A stretch of 64,000 nt of DNA from Manis javanica (Eukaryota > Chordata > Mammalia > Pholidota > Manidae), in NCBI RefSeq assembly GCF_040802235.1, contig NC_133166.1, forward strand, positions 9,238,001-9,302,000. The letters are read 5' to 3'. Of this stretch, positions 12,001 to 22,431 are shown in pieces. The translations under genes were made by a program, and so were the position numbers. How positions within the stretch are numbered: the first letter of the stretch is position 1; every line of letters starts with the position of its first letter. Under the pieces are notes generated by a model. It was given only the letters and a program-made list of their open reading frames with translations, made no database searches and had not been told where the DNA came from.

Positions 12001-12780
12001 TAGACATAAACATGAGGGACCTCTTCTTGAACATATCTCCCTGGGCAAGGAAAACAACAGCAAAAATGAACAAGTGGGACTATATTAAGCTGAAAAGCTT
12101 CTGTACAGCAAAAGATACCATCAATAGAACAAAAGGAACCCTACAGTATGGGAGAATATATTTGTAAGTGACAGATCCGATAAAGGCTTGACATCCAAAA
12201 TATGTAAAGAGTTCACACGCCTCAACAAACAAAAAACAAATAATCCAATTAAAAAATGGACAGAGGAACTGAACAGTTTTCCAAAAAATAAATACAGATA
12301 GCCAACAGACACATGAAAAGATGCTTCACATCGCTAATTATCAGAGAAATGCAAATTAAAACTACAATGAGGTGTCACCTCACACCAGTAAGGATGGCTA
12401 CCATCCAAAAGACAAACAACAACAAATGTTGGCAAGGTTGTGGTGAAAGGGGAACCCTCCTACACTGCTGGTGGGAACATAAATTAGTTCAACCATTGTG
12501 GAAAGCAGTATGGAGGTTCCTCAAAATGCTCAAAACAGACTTACCATTTGACCCAGGAATTCCACTCCTTGGAATTTACCCTAAGAACGCAGCAATCAAG
12601 TTTGAAAAAGACAGATGCACCCCTATGTTTATTGCAGCACTATTTACAATAGCCAAGAATTGGAAGCAACCTAAATGTCCATCGGTAGATGAATGGATAA
12701 AGAAGATGTGGTACATATACACAATGGAATATTACTCAGCCATAAGAAGAGGGCAAATCCTACCATTTGTAGCAACATGA
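9074..12780 (+). pseudogene. L1 ORF2 (endonuclease-reverse transcriptase), broken
   Basis: ORF2p nicks the target DNA and reverse-transcribes L1 RNA from it. Family landmarks are in order: 'TLNVNGLNAPIKR' near 9095-9133; endonuclease 'ILGDFN' (9476-9493) and 'SRIDHILGHK' (9655-9684); a pre-RT segment (10011-10577); RT motifs '[13 protein letters not shown]' (10455-10493) and '[17 protein letters not shown]' (11023-11073); and a C-terminal Cys-containing region (12427-12520). The frame is broken repeatedly: a shift before 9210, a TGA ending the frame at 10004, a shift near 10560-10577, a TGA ending the frame at 11609 and further shifts before 12313. The RT active-site FADD is FADN, with AAC at 11151-11153. 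Dead on several counts. Confidence 0.9.
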
Positions 12781-13212
12781 ATGGAGCTGGAGGATATTAT
12801 GCTCAGTGAAATAAGCCAAGTGGAGAAAGAGAAATACCAAATGATTTCACTCATCTCTGGAGTATAAGAACAAAGGAAAAACTAAAGGAACAAAACAGCA
12901 GCGGAATTACAGAACCCAAGAATGGACTAACAGGTACCAAAGGGAAAGGGACTGGGAAGGATGGGTAGGTAGAGAGGGATAAGGGGGGGGAAGTAAAAGG
13001 GAGGTATTAAGATTAGCATGCATAATGAGGGGGTGGGACAAAGGGGAGGGCTGTACAGCACAGAGAGGACAAGTGGTGATTCTATGGCATTTTGCTATGC
13101 TGATGGACGGTGACTGTAGGGGGGCTTGTTGGGGGGGGACCTGGTATAGGGGAGAGACTAGTAGACATAGCGTTCTTCATGTAAGTGTAGATTAATGATA
13201 ACAAAAAAAAAA
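12781..13212 (+). other. L1 3' UTR proper, with G-rich tract and A-run
   Basis: The sequence after ORF2 carries the standard L1 tail text 'agtgaaataagccaagtgga' and then G-runs at 12983-12990, 13119-13124, 13131-13138 and 13149-13152. It ends with 'gattaatgataacaaaaaaa'. The antisense L1 at 18.85 kb has the same end structure, which marks this point as the ancestral L1 3' end. Confidence 0.75.
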
Positions 13213-13569
13213 GGAAGAAAAGGGGGATTACTCCCTGATAGGATAAAACTGTAAATCAACGATTAATGCATGCTTTAAATATCCTTAATTTTGATCACTT
13301 AAAGGGTGTCAGATGATTGGCTATGGAGGTACATTTTTCTGATAATATTTCTTTCTCTTAAAAAAAAAAAACAGTTCCTGTGTGGTGACTTCCAATGAGT
13401 TCTACACAATGGTATAAAGGGCATATCAAATTTTGGGCAAAGGGTATGTTTGTGTTTATACAGAGGATCAAAGCCTAATTTGGCTACCCAGAAAATGAAC
13501 TAAGATACGATATGAAGAAGGACTTCCAACATCAGCACTTCCTGGAAGAGTCATACCAGAAGATGATCA
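13213..13569 (+). other. ERV-derived extension, upstream of the env frame
   Basis: About 360 bp between the L1 A-run and the recognisable env coding frame. It is probably degraded env surface-subunit or other retroviral sequence, since it leads into the env fragment without a visible boundary. I cannot follow a reading frame through it. Confidence 0.4.
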
Positions 13570-13974
13570 TCAAAAAACCTCAACAAAGATCCTGGCGCTG
13601 TTGCAGTTGTAGCTGCATTCATCCCACTGGTTCCTGGACTTGCCATGGGAATGAAGGAGAAATCTAAGCTTGCCTGCGCATACAGTAAAACAACAAATTT
13701 GACTGGATCTATACTGTTGGAACTCAACCAAGAATTAGGAGAAGTGCAAGTTGTAGTGCTCCAAAATCTTACAACTACAGACTATCTACTGTTAAAAGAA
13801 CATATGGGATGTGAACAGTTCCCAGGAATGGGTTGTTTTAATTTGTCTGATTTCTCTCAGACTGTTCAAGTTCAGTTGGACAATATCCATCATATCATAG
13901 ACAAATTTTCACAAATGCCTAGGGTGCCTAACTGGTTTTCTTGGTTTCACTGGAGATGGCTGGTGGTTATGTAA
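13570..13974 (+). pseudogene. Endogenous retroviral env, transmembrane subunit fragment
   Basis: Retroviral Env TM drives fusion of virus and cell membranes. The open frame (its ATG at 13645 is internal, not a true start) shows a hydrophobic, Ala/Val/Pro-rich fusion-peptide-like segment just before 13645. It then shows a heptad-like region, the segment before the disulfide motif, and Cys at 13810-13812 followed eight residues later by a second Cys at 13834-13836. The position of the first Cys of the usual CX6CC pair is Gly (GGT, 13831-13833). The frame ends at TAA (13972-13974) before a membrane anchor and tail can be seen. The surface subunit is not recognisable. This is a gammaretrovirus-type fragment and cannot make a working Env. 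It lies inside the L1 insertion. Confidence 0.75.
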
Positions 13975-14990
13975 CTGTATTCCTATTATGTTAATGTGTG
14001 TGTGCAATTTAATTAGTAGTTTAAAACCTATAGATGCTTAAGTTACTCTACCAGAAGATATGTCAAAGAAATAATCAGTCTTCCCATGTTTTCTTCTGTC
14101 TGCTACTTGTATAGCTTTTCTTCTTCCTTCCTAATTACAACCCTTAAATAGAATTTGTGCCTCATATCGAATTTACCGAGTATCATAATTCTTCCAAGTG
14201 TTAAAGATACCTCAAGACAAATGCTGGGCATAGAAGCCACAGGGCATAAATCTGCAAAGAAGTAAAAAGCTAACCTTTTCAAACAATATTGCTTCTCTCT
14301 CACTTACCAACTTTACATTTCCCTGTATGGCCCCGGAAGATGACTGGTTAGCCAGAGACAGGTAAGATTCCTCAAGGGAGGAACAACCTAAGACAGGCGC
14401 AGTGGCAGGGGGGCCATCAGGTGAGAAATTAGGGATCAACAGAGGTGAGGCTTAGAACCTCCCCGCCCCCCTGTTTTGAGAGATATCTTCTGCATCCATG
14501 AATGTTTTATTGCCCTTGTCTAGCTTGGATTAACACTTAGTCTACAGGCACACACCTGATCATCTACATTTGCTCTCTTACAACACTAAACTATGTTTTC
14601 TACCTTTATCTTGCATCTACCTACCAATTCAGCATTTTATTAAAAATAATAATAATAATAATAATAATAAGGGAGAAATGTGGGATTCACATATAAATCA
14701 AGTATAAAAATCAAACAAATATTCATATTTGACCTGATTGTTTATATTTCATAATGCGTTATCAAAACCGAAAGTTTCTGTGATGACTGCCCTTGTACTG
14801 TTCACCATGTAAGAACTTGTTTGTTATGCTTCAGAAGATTGGAGGCTGATGAGAATTAGGCTTGGGATTAATGATTGTTCATTGAGCATTGAGTCCCCCA
14901 TACAGAATTTTATTGATGCTAACAACCATTTGATCAATAAATATGAGAGATGCCCTATCAAAAAATAAATAAATAGATAAATAAATAAAT
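13975..14990 (+). other. ERV-derived tail of the composite L1, with poly(A) signal
   Basis: The region follows the env fragment. It contains (AAT)n at about 14643-14670, then a purine tract 'aagggagaaatg' at 14669-14680 that resembles a polypurine tract followed by the start of an LTR ('tgtgggattc', 14679). A poly(A) signal 'aataaat' at 14936-14942 lies about 20 bp before the A-rich tail (14960-14990). The 3' LTR reading is inference. I did not find a clear LTR terminus. The poly(A) signal placement explains where the L1 RNA was cleaved. Confidence 0.55.
14636..14670 (+). repeat. (AAT)n microsatellite
   Basis: About nine uninterrupted AAT units are visible in the ERV-derived tail just before the purine tract. 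Confidence 0.9.
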
Positions 14991-15000
14991 AAATAAATTT
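14960..15000 (+). repeat. A-rich (AAAT)n tail of the composite L1
   Basis: An A-run followed by AAAT units interrupted once by 'agat'. It is the poly(A) tail of the insertion, expanded as a simple repeat. Confidence 0.85.
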
Positions 15001-15002
15001 TA
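14991..15002. repeat. Target-site duplication, right copy
   Basis: 'aaataaatttta', identical to 7199-7210, lies at the tail end of the composite L1. The interrupted LTR-type element continues directly after it. Confidence 0.7.
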
Positions 15003-15065
15003 AAGCACACACACCCATACACATCCTATTGGTTCTGTTTCTCTAGAGAACACTGACTAATACAC
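15003..15065 (+). repeat. Old LTR-type element, right part (split by L1)
   Basis: A 'cacacacaccc' stretch leads to 'cctattggttctgtttctct' and ends in 'actgactaataca'. It completes the element begun at 6851. Confidence 0.65.
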
Positions 15066-15190
15066 TTTCCCATCACTCCTACTAGACTGTAACTGTTTTG
15101 AATGCAGGTATCATATCCTCTCAGGTGTCTGGTGCAATGCGAGCCTCTAGAGAGGGTTCAATAAATATTTTCCAAGCAAATTAATGATAG
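15066..15190 (+). repeat. L2 LINE, 3' end
   Basis: 'tagactgtaactgttttgaa' followed by 'ggtgtctggtgcaatgcgag' and 'gttcaataaatattttcc' is the standard L2 3' terminal text. Confidence 0.75.
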
Positions 15191-15334
15191 TTATTAAAAT
15201 GATGAGCATTTAGTCACTAGGGAAAAGTGAAATAGATATTACCTTCTACAATGAAAAAGTAAGAGAATAAAGAAATAAACACTATACTATTCCATGTGAT
15301 ATTTATATACATACCTATGATTAGGTGGGTGTGT

Positions 15335-15420
15335 ACGTAAACAGATGATGGGTGGACAGATGGATAGATGGAAGGGAAGGAAAGAAGGGAGAAAGAAAGG
15401 GAGAAAAAAGGAGGACTTTT
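15335..15420 (+). repeat. GA/GGAA-rich purine tract
   Basis: A run of 'ggatagatggaagggaagga'-type sequence followed by imperfect GAAA/GGGA units. Low-complexity sequence. Confidence 0.7.
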
Positions 15421-16785
15421 GAATGTTACTGAGAAGACTTCATACTGCTGATATACCAAGGCTTGTTTGCATTACACTTTTGCTACCATTTAGGTAGAAA
15501 ATGCCCAGAAAGTGAAAAGCACTTTATCTACTGCTCTCTGAGAGAGGACATATACTGCTTAGAACACGGAATCAAAATGCTGGCACTGAGTTCCAAAACA
15601 GGCTCTTAAAACTCATTGAGAGAATAGCCTTGAAACAAAGGTTTTTGTTGAAGGCTGGGATGTTAAAAAGACAAAGGTCACTTTGACTTTAAACACAAAG
15701 CAGAAAGTTGAAACTAAAAATAGTTGAGAAAAATCATGAAAATCATAAAAGGTCTTTACATAAGATGATGAAAAATCATTTCTTTATTGGGGAAACATTT
15801 TTTTTTCATGCAAACAGAAAATGGAACAAAGTAGTAAACAGAAATCCTGTAATCATAGTAAATATAGTGATATTATAGTACATAGTAAATACAGATCATG
15901 GAGAAAGAGTCTCTGCCTTTAACTCCTAACCTGAGACCAGATCTCGGCAAGAGGAAATGACAGGATCCCCAGAAAGGCTTTGGAGGATACCTTGCCGGAG
16001 TCCCTCAGTGCCTCATTTCGCAAGTGGAAAGCCCTGTGGAAAAGCTGTCTGGGGTGTTCAAGCACGGTAGAGTTGGAAAGTCTAAGTGAGGTGCCTAGGC
16101 AAGTGGGCCTAAAAGCATCAGCAAAATTTAAATCCCCACAGGGTTATATAGAAAGGTTTGTTTTTATGTCCCAGGAGAGGTGCACGAATTAGGTCGACTA
16201 GAGGAAGTGGACCTGTTAACAAGTGGCCATGGTGAGACCAGTGCTGTGAGCTTAAAGGATGAACACCCACAGAGGACCCAGGACAGCAGTGAGCTGGATA
16301 TCTCAATCCAGTGCTAGGACGGCGCACATCCCCACCCCGGAATTTAGACCACCCATTGGGAATAGGTTGAAAAAAAGGGACATAAAAGCAGGAAGGAAAC
16401 CCCTGAACTAGACTGAGTGTTTTCCTAAAGGTCAAGGAATGTCTGGAAATGACTAAGTTTGCCTGGAAATAAACTGATCACAAACTGTGCTATTTATCAG
16501 AAGGCTGAGTTAAGCCCGAGTTGGCTCAGTTACAGAGCAATGAAGGAAGCCCCAGTTAGGCCACCTGAGTTGCATCATAGCGAAGAATTCATACCTGGCA
16601 TGTCCATGTGTGAGAGAGATACAGTCGCCCAGGCAGGGTATACGAAGTGCCAGATCAAAACAAGAGAAGAGCTCTCAGGTGGCAGAGCTACCCCCAGAGG
16701 GTTCAGCGGACAGTGTTCAGTCCCAGAGGATTCTTCTCAGATCCTGAAACCTAAGGGCATTTGTTTGACTAAGTGTTTAACCCGC
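15421..16785. other. No recognised feature
   Basis: Mixed-composition sequence, AT-rich to 15.9 kb and then GC-richer. Open frames at 15980-16192, 16118-16435 (minus strand) and 16459-16788 overlap each other, have no known domain and are treated as chance. The GC-rich part could belong to the retroviral element whose LTR follows, but I cannot show it. Confidence 0.4.
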
Positions 16786-17445
16786 TAGGCAAGTGGCCCC
16801 TCAATATTCTCCCTTTCATCATGGCAATGTCCACCTACCCTATGCCTGCCCCACATCGTGTTTTGGAAGCACATACTTGTTTTCTAGTTTTATAGGTCCG
16901 TGGATGGACAAGTAGTTTGCTCCTCTTTTTGAAGGGGTGCAAAATTTGCCATCCCAATGTATACATTTTTGGCATAAGGATTATTTTAAGCTGATAATTT
17001 TTAAGAAATAGATACAGGGAAGTCCCTGAAAACTGAGTAGATGTTTGTGAGGGACATTTAGATTTATAAGGATAATCTCCATTTAAAAGAATGTCTCCCT
17101 GCTAGGAAGAGAAGGATGATTGTAAATCTCCATTAACTATTATCAGTGGGTAAGGCACTGTCTTAAATCTACATAACAACCTTAGCCTTGTCTCCTGTGC
17201 TTTTTTTTAGGTAATTTCCCATAACTGGCTTTCATCCCTCAACACATTACTTTTTAGCTGAAGATGGTATTTAAGGTGTAGCTTGGGCCTTTTGGGGGGA
17301 GTTACTCAGTTTTCCTGGGTCTCTCGCATGAATACAGGGGGCATACATATTACTAAACTTCTCTTTTTCTCCTATTAATCTTTCTCTTGTTAGGGGGATG
17401 GGTCTCAACCAAGAACGTAAAGGGTAAAAGAAAAATACTTTTACC
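16786..17445 (+). repeat. ERVL-class LTR (MER21-like)
   Basis: The text 'attatcagtgggtaaggcac' (17141-17160), 'gaagatggtatttaaggtg' (17261-17279) and 'agttttcctgggtctctcgc' (17310-17329), then a 'ctcctattaatctttctc' end, matches the order of landmarks I associate with long ERVL LTRs such as MER21. A trace of internal sequence, 'ccaagaacgtaaagggtaaa', follows at about 17409-17428. It is diverged, and its left edge is uncertain. Confidence 0.5.
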
Positions 17446-17630
17446 TTCCTTATAGGACCATATTCAGAATTTTACCCATACCTGATTTAGGTAATAAATT
17501 TTGAAACTTTTGATATTATATGAGATTTAGAGATTATTAATGCTGGCATGGGTTACTACTTTTGGAGACAGTAGGATGAGGTGAATGTATTTTGCATAGA
17601 TGTAAATGTAAGATGTCAGAAGGTGGACTG

Positions 17631-18027
17631 TGCTGGATGGAATAGTGTCCCCCAAAATTTCATGTCGCCCCAGAACATCACAGTGTAACTTCATTTGGAA
17701 GAAGACGTACTTAGTTAAAATGAGACCTAAATCCACTATGAATGGTGACTGTATAAAGTCACAGAAATACAGGCACACACTGTGAAGAAGGCCACGTACA
17801 GACAGAAGTCAAAATTGGAGGGATGCAGTTGAAATCAAGGAATGCCAAGAAGGATCGCAAACATCAGAAGCTGGGAAGGAGAAAGGCAAGAAAGGATTCG
17901 TGCCTAAAGCCGTCAGCCCTGTGCACACTTTGATTTCAAACTTCTAACATGATGGAACAAATTTATGTTGTTTTCAGCCACCTAGTTTGTAGTAATTTGT
18001 CACAGCAGCCCTGGGAAACTACTACAG
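17631..18027 (+). repeat. MLT1-type MaLR LTR
   Basis: It begins 'tgctggatggaatagtgtcc', passes 'gatgcagttgaaatcaagga', and ends 'cagccctgggaaactactac'. These are the start, middle and end landmarks of an MLT1-type solo LTR in sense orientation, nearly full length. Confidence 0.7.
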
Positions 18028-18039
18028 TTATTAAACACA

Positions 18040-18770
18040 TACAGTTTTTTGTAGGAACTCCAATTTTCATTTTTTGTGGGTAAATTTGTAGGCCTGGAAT
18101 TTCTGAGTTGCCTTGGCGGTGTATGTTAAACTATTTTTTTTAAAAAAAGAAACTGACACTTTTTCAGAGAGGTTATACACTTTTACATTCCCACCAGTTT
18201 TGATTGAGAGTCTCAGCTTCTTCACTTCCTTGTTATTTTAGTCATTTTAATGTTAGCCATTTAAGTGGATCTATAGATATGCCATTGTGACCTTAATTTG
18301 CATCTCTGTGATGACTAAGTGATATTAAGCATCTTTTCATACACTTATATTGGCATATCTTCTTTGGTGAAGTATTTAATCAAACATTTTTAAAAATTAG
18401 GTTGTTCATGTTAATATAGATGTGTAGGTGTTCTTTATGTTTTCAGAATACAAGTCCTTTGTCAGATAGAATATTTTCTGTCTGGAGCTTGCCTTGTCTT
18501 TTCCTCAACAGTGTCTTTCAAAGAGGAAAATTTTTAGTTTTGATGAAGTCTACTTATTTCCTTAATGGTTCATGTTTTTTTGTCTTAAGAAACCTTGTCT
18601 GTCCCAAGAGAATTTCTATTATGTTTTCTTCTGGAGCTTTATAGTTTTAGATTTTAGTTTTAGGTCCATTATTCTTTAACTTTTTAAATATATATGATGA
18701 GATGTTTAAAATACATATTCTTCCCATTACTTATCCATTGACTTCACTTAGCCAAACTTTAGTAAAGCTT
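18040..18770 (-). mobile_element. Old LINE-1 (L1M) antisense, ORF2 3' part
   Basis: Reverse-strand remnants of the ORF2 C-terminal region are visible: 'tacattcccaccag' (18184-18197), 'ttaatttgcatctctgtgat' (18293-18312) and 'aagtcctttgtcagatagaa' (18450-18469). The frames are destroyed. It overlaps in L1 position with the fragment at 23.15-23.99 kb, so the two are separate insertions. Confidence 0.65.
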
Positions 18771-18845
18771 TCCTCCTTCCCACAGGCCCTGAACTTTGGC
18801 TTACTCCTGGGCTTAAGCAAGCAAAAAGGAGAAGAACATCCTCTT

Positions 18846-21800
18846 TTTATTTTTATATCATTAATATGCAATTATTACATGAACAACATGGTGGTTACTA
18901 GATTCCCCCCATTATCAAGTCCCCACCATATACCCCATTATAGTCACTGTCCATGAGCATAGTAAGATGCTATAGAATCACTGCTTGTTTTTCCTGTGCT
19001 ATACTGCCTTCCCCATGTCCCCCCCTCAACTACATTATGTGTGCTAATCATAATGCCCCTTATTCCCCTTATCCCTCCCTTCCAACCCATCCTCCCCAGT
19101 CCCTTTCCCTTTGGTAACTGTTAGTCCATTATTGGGTTCTGTGAGTCTGCTGCTGTTTTGTTCCTTCAGTTTTTGCTTTTTTCTTACACTCCACATATGA
19201 GTGAAATAATTTGATACTTGCCTTTGTCCACCTGGCTTATTTCACTGAGCATAATACCCTCTGGCTCCATCTATGTTGTTGCAAATGGTAGGATTTGTTT
19301 TCTTCTTATGGCTGAATAATATTCCATTGTGTATATGTACCACACCTTCTTTATCCATTCATCTACTGATGGACACTTAGGTTACTTCCATTTCTTGGCT
19401 ATTGTAAATAGTGCTGCAATAAACATAGGGGTGCATATGTCTTTTCCAAACTGGGCTGCTGCATTCTTAGGGTAAATTCCTAGGGCTGTAATTCCTGGGT
19501 CAAATGATATTTCTATTTTTAGTTTTTTGAGGAACTTCCATATTGCTTTCCACAATGCTTGAACTAATTTACATCCCCACCAACAGTGTAGGAGGGTTCT
19601 CCTTTCTCCACATCCTCACCAACATTTGCTGTTGTTTGTCTTTTGGATGGTGGACATCCTAACTGGTATGAGGTGATACCTCATTGCGGTTTTGATTTGC
19701 ATTTCCCTGATGATTAGTGATGTGGAGCATCTGTCTGTTGGCCATCTAAATTTCTTCTTTGGAGAAGTGTCTGTTCAGATCCTGTGCCCTTTTTTTAATT
19801 GATTATTTGCTTTTTGTTTGTTGAGGTGTGTGAGCTCTTTGTATATTTTGGATGTCAACTCCTTATTGGATATGTCATTTATGAATATATTTTTCCATAC
19901 TGTAGGATGCCTTTTTGTTCTATTGATGGTGTCCTTTGCTGCACAGAAGCTTTTTAGTTTGATATAGTCCCACTTGTTCATTTTTGCTTTTATTTCCCTT
20001 GCCTGTGGAGATACGTTTATGAAGAAGTTACTCATCTTTATATTTAAGAGAGTTTTGCCTATGTTTTCTTCTAAGAGTTTTATGGTTTCATGACTTACAT
20101 TCAGGTCTTTGATCCATTTCAAATTTACTTTTGTGTATGGGGTTAGACAGTGATTCAGTTTCATTCTCTTACATGTAGCTGTCCAGTGTTGCCAACACCA
20201 TCTGTTGAAGAGACTGTCATTTCCCCATTGTATATCCATGGCTCCTTTATCGTATATTAATTGACCGTATATGTTTGAGTTAATATCTGGACTCTCTATT
20301 CTGTTCCACTGGTCTGTGGGTCTGTTCTTGTGCCAGTACCAAATTGTCTTGATTACTGGGGCTTTATAGTAGAGCTTGAAGTTGGGAAGCAAGATCCCCC
20401 CTGCTTTATTCTTCCTTCTCAGGATTGCTTTGGCTATTCCCGGTCTTTTGTGTTTCCCTATGAATTTTAGAACTATTTGTTCCAGCTCATTGAAGAATGC
20501 TGTTGGTATTTTCATAGGGATTGCATTGAATCTGTGGATTGCTTTAGTCAGGATGGCCATTTTGACAATATTAATTCTTCCTAGCCAAGAGCATGGGATG
20601 AATTTCCATTTATTAGTGACCTCTTTAATTTCTCTTAAGAGTGTCTTATAGTTTTCAGGGTATAGGTCTTTCACTTCCTTGGTTAGGTTTATTCCTAGGT
20701 ATTTTATTCCTTTCGATGCAATTGTGAATGGGATTGTTTTCCTGATTTCTCTTTCTGCCAGTTCATCATTTTGTGTATAGGAATGCAACAGATTTCTGTG
20801 TATTAATTTTGTATCCTGCAACTTTGCTGAATTCAGATATTAGTTCTAGTAGTTTTGGAATGGAGTCTTTAGGGTTTTTTATGTACAATATCATGTCATC
20901 TGCAAACAGTGATAATTTGACTTCTTCCTTACCAATCTGGATACCTTTTATTTCTTTACGTTGTTTGATTGCCATGGCTAGGACCTCCAATACTGTGTTG
21001 AATAATAGCAGGGAGAGTGAGCATCCTTGTCTTGTTCCTGATCTTAGAGGAAAAGCTTTCAGCTTCTTACTGTTAACTATTATGTTGGCTGTAGGTTTGT
21101 CATATATGGCCTTTGTTTTGTTGAGGTACTTGCTCTCTATACCCATTTTGTTGAGAGTTTTTATCATGAATGGATGTTGAATTTTCTCAAATGCTTTTTC
21201 AGCATCTATGGAGATGATCATGTTTTTTTTTTGTCCTTTTTGTTGATGTGGTGGATGATGTTGATGGATATTTGAATGTTGTACCATCCTTGCATCCCTG
21301 GGATAAATCCCATTTGATCATGGTGTATGATCCTCTTGATGTATTTTTGAATTCGGTTTGCTAATATTTTGTTGACTATTTTTGCATCTACGTTCATCAA
21401 GGATATTGGTCTGTAGATGTCTTTTTTTGTGGTGTCTTTTTCTGGTTTTGGTATTAGAGTGATGCTAGCTTCATAGAATGGGTTTGGAAGTATTTCCTCA
21501 TCTTCTATTTTTTGGAAAAGCTTAAGGAGAATGGGTATTATGTCTTCTCTTAATGTCTGATAAAATTTAGTGGTGAATTCATGTGGTCTGGGGGTTTTGT
21601 TCTTGGGTAGTTTTTTGATTACCAATTCAATTTCATTTGCTGCTAATTGGTCTGTTCAGATTTTCTGTTTCTTCCTGGGTCAGTCTTGGAAGGTTATATT
21701 TTTCTGGAAAATTGTCCATTTCTTCTAGATTATCCAATTTGTTAGCATATGGATTTTCATAGTGTTCTCTAATAATTCTTTGTATTTCTGTGGTGTCTAT

Positions 21801-22431
21801 AGTGATTTTTCCTTTCTCATTTCTGATTCTATCTATGTGTGTAGATTCTCTTTTTTCCTTAATAAATCTGGCTAGGGGTTTATCTGTTTTGTTTATTTTC
21901 TCAAAGACCAGCTCTTGGTTTCATTAATTTTTTTCCTTTGTTTAGTTCTTCTTGATTTTATTTATTTTTTCTCTGATCTTTATTATGTCCCTCCTTCTGC
22001 TGACTTTGGGCCTCATTTGTTCTTCTTTTTCCAGTTTCAATAATTGTGACTTTAGACTATTCATTTGGGATTGTTCTTCCTTCTTTAAATAGGCCTGGAT
22101 TGCTATATACTTTCCTCTTAGAACTGCCTTCACTGTTCCCCACAGAAGTTGGGGCTTTGTGCTATGGTTGTCATTTGTTTCCATATATTGCTTGATCTCT
22201 GTTTTAATTTGATCATTGATCCATTGATTATTTAGGAACATGTTGTTAAGCCTCCATGTGTTTGTGAGCCTTTTTATTTTCTTTGTACAAATTTTTTCTA
22301 ATTTTATACCTTTGTGATCTGAGAAGTTGGGTGGTAAAATTTCAATCATTTTTAATGTACTGAGGCTCTTTTTGTGGCCTCGTATGTAGTCTATTCTGGA
22401 AAATGTTCCATGTGTGCTTGAGAATAACGTC
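18846..22431 (-). mobile_element. LINE-1, 5'-truncated, antisense
   Basis: The L1 3' end is at the left ('ctttttatttttatatcatt'), followed by the 3' UTR and most of ORF2. It is truncated at the right within the endonuclease domain, just upstream of the SRID motif. It lacks the env-derived extension seen in the 7.2-15.0 kb L1 and ends at the ordinary L1 3' terminus. I did not find a convincing target-site duplication. Confidence 0.85.
19775..22420 (-). pseudogene. L1 ORF2 fragment, broken, RT motif intact
   Basis: Reading from right to left, this holds the endonuclease end with 'SRIDYIRGHKKSL' near 22395-22360, a long spacer, and the RT domain. The RT active-site motif reads '[14 protein letters not shown]' (20920-20879), intact, unlike the FADN of the plus-strand copy. 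Long open blocks survive at 19775-20821, 20766-21287, 21218-21625 and 21942-22349, overlapping or separated by frameshifts and stops. The C-terminus continues toward 19.4 kb in other frames. No start codon or complete domain set remains, so it cannot act. Confidence 0.85.

Larger units (their letters stand above)
7211..14990 (+). mobile_element. Composite full-length LINE-1 with env-derived 3' extension
   Basis: This is one insertion bounded by a 12-bp target-site duplication. In order it holds a 5' UTR starting 'ggaggtggagccaagatggc', ORF1 (8011-8870), ORF2 (about 9074-12780) and a G-rich 3' UTR with the usual L1 end and ten A residues at 13203-13212. A further 1.78 kb follows with a retroviral env transmembrane-subunit fragment and a tail carrying 'aataaa'. 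It ends in an (AAAT)n-rich tail. An ordinary L1 of this size would end near 13.2 kb, as the antisense L1 at 18.8-22.4 kb does. Both ORFs are disrupted, so the copy is dead. The whole unit interrupts one older LTR-type repeat, which excludes two independent insertions side by side as the simplest reading. Confidence 0.85.

Noticed and set aside
14636..15000. Repeated short units as a CRISPR-like array
   Set aside because: These are AAT and AAAT microsatellites in a eukaryotic retroelement tail. No spacers or cas genes are present.
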